Source of the DNA: Asterias rubens
Taxonomy: Eukaryota; Echinodermata; Asteroidea; Forcipulatida; Asteriidae
Length of the DNA stretch: 64,000 nt
Assembly: GCF_902459465.1 (NCBI RefSeq)
Contig: NC_047063.1
Span: forward strand, 744,001 to 808,000
Direction: 5' to 3'
The translations under genes and the position numbers were made by a program. Under the pieces are notes generated by a model. It searched no databases, was not told where the DNA came from, and saw only the letters and a program-made list of their open reading frames with translations. Of this stretch, positions 37,301 to 49,300 are shown piece by piece (within the stretch, counting starts at the first letter, position 1; each line of letters opens with the position of its first letter).

Positions 37301-40300
37301 AAAGTGTCAGTTCAGGAATCTAGATGATTTGACTGATGTGTTGTTTCAACCAGGGTCTAATATTGCTGGTTTTGGAGAGTTGTCTACTGTGAGTTTGATT
37401 GCACCAGGAACTGATGGACCAATGGGAGATGGTCCAGATGGAGGAGATTGGTTGTATGTAGCTGTGACTTATGCTACTGAAGAGGTTGGGTATACAGAAA
37501 TCCCGCCGGTCAGCAGAATAATCCTTAGTACAGATGGGTTGTTGATATCTCCATCGGGCACAGGGTATTCTTCATCTACTGCATTTGATGTTTCCTATAC
37601 TCGTGATCCATTCCAAATAACGTATGTCGTCGGTTTCTCATATGATGGATTCACATACTTCGTCACATTTCAAAAAGAGGATCTTGGTTCCAATGTCTTT
37701 GTTTCTAAAATGAACAGAGTCTGTCAGACCAGTCCAACATTTGACTCTTACACAGAAATCACCCTACAATGCCAAGGATCAGATGGTAGTGTGTACAGTT
37801 TGGTACAAACTGCTCATATTGGCCCAGCAGGTCAGGATCTTGCTGTATCATTAGGTTTGAATGCTGAGGACATGGTGTTGTATGCTGTGTTTGCTAAGAA
37901 TGAAGGAGCTGATGGGACTAGTGATGTACCTATTGATCAGTCGGCATTGTGTGTGTATAAGATGAGTGATATTTTAGATGCCTTCAAGGAAGCAGTCAGG
38001 GGATGTATTCAAGATGGAGATGGTCACGCAGTGCAGTACTTTCAAGGATCCTTCTGTCCATCCTTCCCGATGGTGAGTTTTCGTTTGCTGGTTACTTTCA
38101 ACCAGTTTAAACCCCATATTATGCAATGCTGTGTATGAATATGATCATTAATAATAGATGCCATCAGGGATTACAATGTTTTCAACTTGAAAACCGATAC
38201 TTTAAGTCATGTTTAATTAAAGTATGGGACAAGTTATGTTATATTAACGCCGTTATAATCGTCAGTCCAGAAAGAGGAATATAGGATCTTAAGTAAATAG
38301 GTTTTTGACGAATGATCAGCTTTAATTAAGGTAAATAAAATACATTTCCCTGTAAAGCAACACCTAACTGTTCAATGTACTGTTTTAAGTTTCCTTATAA
38401 GAACAGTCTTCTTTGAAAGATGATGCGATCACAAAAACAGCATACCACCCTCTCATGTAAAGCATGTGATTATTGCAAACGAAATCAATGTTAAAGTATC
38501 TACGACTAGGAGGAAAAATAAAAATGCTCTGACCGTCAAATAATACTTCTTGCATGCATATTGCTACGTTTTAGGGGAAAACATTGAAAGCACACGTCCA
38601 TTCTGTTGTCAGTGATAAAAATTGATTTATTGGTATATCTTAGCTGTAAAGACAAGCATTATAGTAATTTTGATTGAATAATAGACTCTGATTGTGAACG
38701 GGCACTGTCGCCCCACACCCTCCACACGCACGTGCACAAAGATCACGGTGTTTGCAAATTGCGTGACCCCTCCATATGCAATGTGCCAAAATGTAGTTGT
38801 CATCGAAAGTTTGTTCAAAATAAAATATATAATTGATGCCTGCACTCATGACTGACCTTTGCTTCCAGTTGGGTGAACAACATTGGGCCTACCTGTCATT
38901 GTGTGCATAGACTGTTTCTATTCCTTTCGTCATTTTTTCTTTTAGGCCTAGTACGCTATTTCCGTCTCGTATTATTGTTTCGACTGCCGAGTATTCTGGC
39001 TCTCTTTCGCTGAAGTTTTTAGGCCGAAATCATCAACAAAGTGTTGTTTACGGTTACTGTAGTAAGCCCGCCCGTCACGATTTCTGATTATGACTCAAAT
39101 AACTCTGGAATCGCGGAAACAACATTATCCCACCAAAAGCCAGTTTATTCACTTTAGTTTCTAGCAGACATTTCGTGAATGTTGTGCTTTTATTTGTGCT
39201 TGTTTTGTATAGTTTAAAATTAACAAAGCTACTGCAAAGGAGTTCTTAAAAAGTTTGAGAGATCTTTCTCCAGCCTTGCGTTAGTCACCATGTGCCTGAA
39301 ACTTTGTACATAGCTTTGGAAGAAACAGAAGAGAACAAGTAACTTATGTAACACTATGGATGCCCAGAGGAGCCACGTAACCATCTTGTTGGCTGTATGT
39401 TTGATCCTGCTGGGATTATTAAGTTGTGTTGTATCAGCTGAATGGCAAGGAGATCTGTCATCTTATCACATTGCTTCATTCAGTAATCCTCATCCTCCTA
39501 GACCTCTCAATGATCCATCTGGTAACCACAATGCTAAATTCAATCATTTCACTCTATCTGGCCCTGATGGAGCTGCGTATGTTGGAGCTGTCAACTACTT
39601 ATACAGACTGGATAGTTCGTTGAATCTGCTACAGAATGTTAGTACATGTCAAGAACTAGGAGAGGGTAGATGTGATATATTCACCAACTACAATAAAATC
39701 CTGATATTAGATAATCAGAATCGGTTGATTACATGTGGAAGTGAGAATGAAGGAAAGTGTCAGTTCAGGAATCCAGATGATTTAACTGATGTGTTGTTTC
39801 AACCAGTGCCTAATGTTGCTGGTTTTGGAGAGTTGTCTACTGTGAGTTTGATTGCACCAGGAACTGATGGACCAATGGGAGATGGTCCAGTTGGAGGAGA
39901 CTGGTTGTATGTAGCTGTGACTTACTCCGATGAGGTTTGGTGTATCCCACCAGTCAGCAGAAGAATCCTTAGTACAGACGGATTGTTAATATCCCCAGCA
40001 CCATACCCAGGATCGTCTTCATCTGTTGCATTGGGGTTTTCTTATAATCGCAATCCATTCCCAATAACGTATGTAACTGGTTTCTCATATGATGGATTCA
40101 CATACTTCATCACTAATCAAATGGAGGATTTTGGTTCCAATGTCTTTGTTTCTAAAATAAACAGAGTCTGTCAGACCAGTCCAACATTTGACTCTTACAC
40201 AGAAATCACCCTACAATGCCAAGGATCAGATGGTAGTGTGTACAGTTTGGTACAAGCTGCTCATATTGGCCCAGCAGGTCAGGATCTTGCTGTATCATTA

Positions 40301-43300
40301 GGTTTGAATGCTGAAGACATGGTGTTGTATGCTGTGTTTGCTAAGAATGAAGGAGCTGATGGGACTAGTGATGTACCTATTGATCAGTCAGCATTGTGTG
40401 TGTATAAGATGAGTGATATATTAGATGCCTTCAAGGAAGCAGTCAGGGGATGTATTCAAGATGGAGATGACTACTCAGTGCAGTACTTGGAAGGATCCAT
40501 CTGTCCATCATTACCAGTGAGTATGAGTATGGTCACCTTTAACCACCCCGTAAACTTCAAGCTTTCAAGTTATGTGCACGTTTATGATGAGGGACATAAC
40601 ATAAATACCATCAGGATAATGTTTTCAATTTGAAATCAAAACGTTGGATGCAATATATCTTAAAGTATTGTTTTAACATTCCAACATTATCGTCAGTCCA
40701 TGCGAAAGAGGCATTTAAGAATAATAAGTTGAAGCAAAAATAATCAGTTCAAAATTAATCTTGAAATTATACATTTGCCTGTAAAGCAACAACAAATGTA
40801 CTGTTTTAAGTATCTTTAACAACCTTCTTCTTTCGGAAGAAGATCATGCAAGCACACAAGAAGTATAATACCGCCCTCCCGTGTATACATAAAGCATATT
40901 ATCGCAAACAAAATTCATGTAAAAGTTTCTCTAACCTTCAAAACATTAGTGCATTTATGCATATTGCTCTGTTTGTAGGAGGAAATATTTGAAGCAAATT
41001 TCCATTTGTTTTTTTAGTGAAAAACATTTAGTATACTTTTAAATGTAGAGACAAGCATTTTTGTGACGAACTGGCACTGTCGCCCTTGCCCGTCACACAT
41101 GCGTCTGTGAGACATGGACGCTACCTTTTGTACAGGCATTATGCCAATCGTTTACGTCACAACGACAGACTGAAACCACGCCGTTTTTAATTTCAGTTTA
41201 AATGAACTGGCAAAAGAAAAACCTACATGTTGACGGATGATTCTGTCTTTTGAAAGCTAATTTATTTCCCTATACCCGAGATAAAAAAGCAATTTAACAT
41301 TTAAATTAAATTTCGATTTTAAAAAATGGCCGAACTTCGAAACTTAAAAAGCAAAAAAAATTGTTTTTATTTATTTCCTTATATCTGCTCGAACTCGTGA
41401 GGGCGGCGAGGTTGAGCGGCGACTCCTCTGCCTTTAAACTCTGCATGGTGTAAATACAAAAATAAATGTGGTTTTCGAGGTGAGATGGGGGATGGTGAGA
41501 ATGTTTCACAAGTTTTCTCGAAGAATATTATGTAAGAACTCCATTAAGCGTTAGAGTAAGTTTACATTTAAAAGAAAAAAATAGTAAAAGGAAACAAAAT
41601 GGCGCTCAACAGCACACCTCAACTATCATTGTTGGGTTTACATTAAATTTTGTTTACTGCTAAACCACGACATAAAACCGTGGTTTATTTTATATAGGCC
41701 TACATGAAACTTCGCAATTTCCTACAAGGAAGTATTTGTTTAAAACATGGAAAGATTGAGGCAAAGTTGTGTCTATTGGAATATCGACAGGGAACAAAGA
41801 GTTCAAAAACTGTTCCATTTTTATGACAGGGGTGTTGTAGATCAAAAAGTTGGTACTAATTTTGCAGTGGTATATATAGTATTGAAAATGTATCAAAAGT
41901 TAAAACTATTTAAACGTTTCATGTTCTACGTTAACAATCAGTAATTGAGGAAGTACACAATATGATTTACCGTGTCCCATAAGAGACCCTTAATGCCCAA
42001 TAAAGAACTTCCAGAAAAGTTCCAGTGTGCGGCGTGTTGTGCGTTTTTGATAATAATTGAATATTCAGTTTTGTATATGCGCATAAACAGTATGAGTGGA
42101 AGCAGGTTACAACAACGAACTTGAAAAACCTTTTTCCGTCACACTCTGGTCCAACATTGTCCCTACAACCTGATCGCAGACGACAAACAAGTTGAAGGTG
42201 GAGGTTTTACAGGTAAGAATTATGTTTTGTTGCGTGAGCTGAGAGAGCTCACTATGACTCCAGAGATAATAAATTAGAAATCGATATAATACTGGGGAAA
42301 TGAGAGTGAATCTTGTGTGAAGGGCCATAGATCGGGCTTTAAAGTAATATGTAGGCCTACAAACCACACGTTGTCTAATTACAATAACTATGGGGAAATG
42401 GAATCAACTTTATCCCAAATAAGGCAGGAGGCTGTTTTAGTTTTAGTTTCTGGCGTTTGTTTGTGTATGTGTTTTTTTTTGCAAAATTATAACTTGTATT
42501 ACACGGTTGTGTGTTTTCCAGAAACTTGCGAGATATATCATGCGACAAAGCTGCTGGCTGGTGTTGCTGCGTCCACCCATGTTTGCACACTCACTGTCAT
42601 TGAGTCTTCAGTTGTTTAAGTTTGTATCTGCGGCAGAAAGACACGAAGCGTACATTAGAGTCAGGAGCCCCTATTGAACCTCCCTGGTCTGGAACATTCA
42701 GCACTATGGAGGCCCAGAGGAGCCACGTAACCATCTTGTTGGCTGAATGTTTGATTCTGCTGGGATTATTAAGTAGTGTTGTATCAGCTGAATGGCAAGG
42801 AGATCTGTCATCTTATCACATTGCTTCATTCAGTAATCCTCATCCTCCTAGACCTCTCAATGATCCATCTGGTAACCACAATGCTAAATTCAATCATTTC
42901 ACTCTATCTGGCCCTGATGGGGCTGTGTATGTTGGAGCTGTCAACTACTTATACTAATTGGATAGTTCATTGAATCTGCTACAGAATGTTAGTACATGTC
43001 AAGAACTTGGAGAGGATAGATGTTATATATTCACCAACTACTTATATAGATATTAGATAATCAGAATCGGTTGATTACATGTGGAAGTGAGAATGGAGGA
43101 AAGTGTCAGTTCAGGAATCCAGATGATTTGACTGATGTGTTGTTTCAACCAGGGCCTAATGTTGCTGGTTTTGGAGAGTTGTCTACTGTGAGTTTGATTG
43201 CACCAGGAACTGATGGACCAATGGGAGATGGTCCAGATGGAGGAGACTGGTTGTATGTAGCTGTGACTTATTCTGCTGAGGTTGGGTATAGAGCAATCCC

Positions 43301-46300
43301 ACCAATATCAAGGCGAATTCTTAGTGAAGGATCTTTATTGGCAGCACTTGATGGTAACACATTTTCATCAGTTGTTCCCTTTTCTACACCGATACAAATA
43401 TCGTATAGATCTGCTTTTTCGTTTGGCGGCTTCACATACTTCATCACTTCTCAAAAGGAGGATTTTGGTTCAAATTTCTTTGTTTCTAAAATGAACAGAG
43501 TATGCCAGACTAGTGAATATTTGGATTCTTACACAGAAATCACCCTACAATGCCAAGGATCAGATGGTAGTGTGTACAGTTTGGTACAAGCTGCTCATAT
43601 TGGCCCAGCAGGTCAGGATCTTGCTGTATCATTAGGTTTGAATGCTGAGGACATGGTGTTGTATGCTGTGCTTGCTAAGAATGAAGGAGCTGATGGGACT
43701 AGTGATGTACCTATTGATCAGTCAGCATTGTGTGTGTATAAGATGAGTGATATTTTAGATGCATTCAAGGAAGCAGTCAGGGGATGTATTCAAGATGGAG
43801 ATGACTACTCAGTGCAGTACTTGCAAGGATCCATCTGTCCAGCATTACCAGTGAGTATAACGATCCTGTAACTACCCCCTTACACTTCATGTTTTCAAAT
43901 TGTGTGCACGTTTATGATAAGGGACATGATACCATCAGGGTAATGTTTTCAATTTGAAATCATAACGTTGGATGCAATATATCTTAAAGTAATGCTTTAA
44001 CATGTCTACATTTATCGTCAGTCCAGAAAGAGGCATTTAAGAATATTATGTTCAAGCAAAAATAATCAGTTCAAAATTAAGTATTGACATTATACATTTT
44101 GCCTGTAAAGCAACAACAAACTGTTCAATGTACTGTTCTTAAGTATCTTTAATAACCTTCTTTTGGAAGAAGATCATGCAAGCACACAAGAAGTATACCG
44201 CCCTCCCGTGTATGTACGTACCGGTTACAAACCTATGTTCCGACACCCCTATGTTCCGACACGCCTATGTTCCGACACCCCTATGTTCCGACACCCCTAT
44301 GTTCTGACAACTCGGCCTATATTCCGACACCCCTATGTTCCGACACCCCTATATTCCGACATCCCTATATTCCGACACCCCTATGTTCCGACAACTGAAC
44401 TTATGTTCCGACACTCCTATGTTCCGACACCCCTAAATTCCGACACCCCTATGTTCAGACACCCCTATGTTCCGACACCCCTATGTTCCGACACCCCTAT
44501 GCTCCGACAAGTTATTTTCGCACATTATTACTCTGTTGATCAATAACAAAAACACATCTTGTAATACAGGTTCCCTGGCGAATTTTGCCCGGAATAGGTT
44601 TGAACATCATAAATTGAATTTTTACTGATTTTAAAAGTGATGGAGTCAAATTAAGATAATCGAATCACACATGATTCGGTTGCTTGTTGTGGTTATAAAC
44701 ATGAGTTAGGTCTATAGCTCCCCGAGTTAGCTGGCAATGAAATAATGGGTACTTTGCTATTGTTAGATGCGTGTCCGTGTTTTTAACATTTCATGAGCCT
44801 TCAATTTATTGCGCCGATGTGTACTTTCTTACATTTGCGCCCAACAACAACAAAAATAAATAAAAATAAACAAATAATAATAATAAAGTAAAAATAATAA
44901 TATTAATAATAATAACACATTAAGTCATACCACCCCCTCCATTACTCAGTCCTCTTCAAAATAAATCAAAGATGCTATTTTTTAATAGCAGAGTAACACT
45001 TCTCATATAAATTAGACTCCTCTGGGGGACTACATAGGTTACCGGTACATTTATGGACTAAATTGCAGTCGGGTGTAGTTTCTTAAAAAATGGCTCACAC
45101 AAAACGTTGTTGCAGGTTGTCGGAACATAGGGGTGTGTGAACATAGGGGTGTTTGGGTCGTTGGAATATAAGGGTGTCGGAACATAGGGGTGTCGGAATA
45201 TAGGTTGAGTTGTCGGAACATAGGAGGAACATAGGGGTGTCAGAAAATAGGGGTGTCGGAACATAGGGATGTCGGAATATAGAGCAGTCACCTACGTAAC
45301 ATAAGTTGATTATCGCTAACAAAACTTAACGTAAAAGTTTCTCTATAGCCTTCAAAGCATTAATGCATTTATGCATATTGCTCTGTTTGTAGAAAGAACT
45401 ATTTGAAGCACATATCCATTTTTTTTTTTTTTTTAATAATTATTTAGTATACTTTGAAATGTAGAGACAATCATTTTTGGACGAACTGGCACTGTCGCCC
45501 TTGCCCGCCACACATGCGTCCATGTGAGACATGGACGCTACCTTTTGTACATCCCCGACAGGGATATTTGTAGGAACTCCATGTCCCATCTGACATTAAG
45601 CGTGAGAGTAAGTTTACATTTAGAGAGTAAAGAAAACAAAATGGCGCTCAACAGTGCACCTCAACTATCATTGTTAGGTTTACGTTGAATTATTTTTATT
45701 GATAAATAAACCACGACAATGCACCGTGGTTTTACATGAAACTTCGCAATTTCCTACAAGGAAGTATTTTTTTAAACATGGAAAGATTGAGGCAAAGTGG
45801 TGTCTATTGGAATATCGACAGGGAACAAAGAGTTCAAAAACTGTTCCATTTTTATGACAGGGGTGTTGTAGATCAAAAAGTGGGTACTAATTTTGCAGTG
45901 GTATATATAGTATTGAAAACGTATCAAAAGTTAAAACCATTTAAACGTTTCATGTTCTACGTTAACAATCAGTAATTGAGGAAGTACACAATATGATTTA
46001 CCGTGTCCCATAAGAGACACTTAATGCCCAATAAAGAACTTCCAGAAAAGTTCCAGTGTGCGGCGTGTTGTGCGTTTTTGATAATTTATTATTCAGTTTT
46101 GTAATGCACATAAACAGTATATGCTTGAACGCATGTTACAACAACGAACTTGAACAATAATTGCTCGGGTCGTCAACCTTTTCTGTCATTCTGGTACAAC
46201 ATACAACCTGATCGCAGACGAAAGACAAGTTGCAGGCCGCTCACAAACGGAAGGTGAAGGTTTTAAAGGTAAGAATTCCGTTTTGAAGCCTGAGCTGAGA

Positions 46301-49300
46301 GAGCTCATTATGACTCTAGTGATAATAAATTAGAAATCAATATAATTCTGGGGAAATACAAGTGAATCTTGTGTTAAAGGCAAAGGACCCTATTGGTAAT
46401 TACTCAAAATAATCATAAACCTTTCTTGATTACGAGTAATGGGGAGAAGTTGATAGTATAAAACATTGTGACAAACAGCTCCCTCTGAAGTGACGTAGTT
46501 TTCGAGAAAGAAGTAATTTTCCACGAATTTGATTTCGAGACCTCAGATTTATAGAACTTGAGGTATCGAAATCAAGCATCTGAAAGCCCACAACTTCGTG
46601 TGTGTGTGACAGGGGTGTTTTTTTCTTTCAGTAATATCTCGCAACTTCGACGACCGATTGAGCTCAAATTTCCCTCTGCTGGTCACTCAAAGTCCCTCGG
46701 GGGAATAGACGTACACTAGTTACCTCATTGCCAGTCAGTATGTGTTTAATAGTGTACAGTGTCTTTAAAGGCAATAGATCGGGCTTTAAAGTAATATGTA
46801 ACCCTCCTTACAAATATAATAACTATGGGGAAAGAAACTCGACTTTATCCTAAATAAGGCAAGACGAATAAGCAGCTTTTTAGTTTTAGTTTCTGGCGTT
46901 TTCTTGTGTGTTTTGGGGCAATGTAATAACTTATATTACACCGTTGTGTGTTTTTTCAGAAACTTGCGAGATATATCATGAGACAAAGCTGATGGCTGGT
47001 GTTACTGCATTCACCCATGTTTGTACACTGTGATTGAGTCTTCAGTCGTTAAAGTTTGTATCTCTGGCAGAAAGACACAAAGCGTACATTTAGTACTATG
47101 GAAGCCCAGAGGAGCCACGTAACCATCTTGTTGGCCGTATGTTTGATCCTGCTGGGATTATTTAGAGGTGTTGTATCAGCTGAATGGCAAGGAGATCTGT
47201 CATCTTATCACATTGCGTCATTCAGTAATCCTCATCCTCCTAGACCTCTCAATGATCCATCTGGTAACCACAATGCTAAATTTAATCATTTCACTCTATC
47301 TGGCCCTGATGGGGCTGTGTATGTTGGAACTGTCAACTACTTATACAGACTGGATAGTTCATTGAATCTGCTACAGAATGTTAGTACATGTCAAGAACTA
47401 GGACAGGATAGATGTGATACATTCACCAACTACAATAAAATCCTGATATTAGATAATCAGAATCGGTTGATTACATGTAGAAGTGAGAATGTAGGAAAGT
47501 GTCAGTTCAGAAATCCAGATGATTTGACTGATGTGTTGTTTCGGCCAGGTGAAGGGACAAGCGGAACAGAACAGAACGTTGCTGGTTTTGGAGAGTTGTC
47601 TACTGTGAGTTTGATTGCACCAGGAACTGATGGATCAACTGGACCAGGGCCAGATGGAGGCGACTGGTTGTATGTAGCTGTGACTTACTCCAATGAGGTT
47701 GGGTATCGACATATCCCACCAGTCAGCAGAAGAGTCCTTAGTGCAGACGCATCGTTGATATCCCCATCAGGCACAGGGTATTCTCCATTTACTGCGTTTG
47801 ATATTTCTTATAAACAAAACGCAGTCCCATTTAACTATGTATCTGGTTTCTCATATGATGGATTCACATACTTCATCACTTCTCAGAAGGAGGATTCTGG
47901 TTCCAATGTCTTTGTTTCTAAAATGAACAGAGTCTGTCAGACCAGTCCAACATTTGCCTCTTACACAGAAATCACCCTTCAATGCCAAGGATCAGGTAGT
48001 GTGTACAGCTTGGTACAAGCTGCTCATATTGGCCCAGCAGGTCAGGATCTTGCTGTATCATTAGGTTTGAATGCTGAGGACATGGTGTTGTAATATGCTG
48101 TGTTTGCTAAGAATGAAGGAGCTGATGGGACTAGTGATGTACCTATTGATAGACTGGATAGTTCATTAATCCTGATACAGAATGTAAGTACATGTCAAGA
48201 ACTAGGAGAGGATAGATGTGATATATTCACCAACTACAATAAAATCCTGATATTAGATAATCAGAATCGGTTGATTACATGTGGAAGTGAGAATGAAGGA
48301 AAGTGTCAGTTCAGGAATCCAGATGATTTGACTGATGTGTTGTTTCAACCAGGGTCTAATGTTGCTGGTTTTGGAGAGATGTCTACTGTATGTTTGATTG
48401 CACCAGGAACTGATGGACCAATGGGAGATGGTCCAGATGGAGGAGATTGGTTGTATGTAGCTGTGACTTATGCTACTGAAGAGGTTGGGTATACAGAAAT
48501 CCCGCCGGTCAGCAGAAGAATCCTTAGTACAGATGGGTTGTTGATATCTCCATCGGGCACAGGGTATTCTTCATCTACTGTATTTGATGTTTCCTATACT
48601 CGTGATCCATTCCAAATAACGTATGTCGTCGGTTTCTCATATGATGGATTCACATACTTCATCACATTTCAAAAAGAGGATATTGGTTCCAATGTCTTTG
48701 TTTCTAAAATGAACAGAGTCTGTCAGACCAGTCCAACATTTGACTGTCACACAGAAATCACCCTACAATGCCAAGGATCAGATGGTAGTGTGTACAGTTT
48801 GGTACAAGCTGCTCATATTGGCCCAGCAGGTCAGGATCTTGCTGTATCATTAGGTTTGAATGCTGAGGACATGGTGTTATATGCTGTGTTTGCTAAGAAT
48901 GAAGGAGCTGATGGGACTAGTGATGTACCTATTGATCAGTCAGCATTGTGTGTGTATAAGATGAGTGATATTTTAGATGCCTTCAAGGAAGCAGTCAGGG
49001 GATGTATTCAAGATGGAGATGACTACTCAGTGCAGTACTTGCAAGGATCCTTCTGTCCATCCTTCCTGATGGTGAGTTTCGTTTGCTGGTTAAGTTTAAA
49101 CCGACATACATGTATGCAATGCAATGTGTATGTTTATGACCATTAATAATAATATAGATGCCATCAGGGATGATAATTTTTTCAACTTGAAAACCGATAC
49201 TTTAAGTCATGTTTAAATTTTGTTGTCAGTGATAAACATTGATTTTTGGTACAGGTATTTAGCTGTCGTAAAGACAAGCATTACAGTCCTTTGATTGAAT

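Noticed and set aside
44228-44512. CRISPR-like regularly spaced repeats
   Set aside because: The 16-bp units are contiguous with no unique spacers, in an intron-rich eukaryotic locus; it is a minisatellite.
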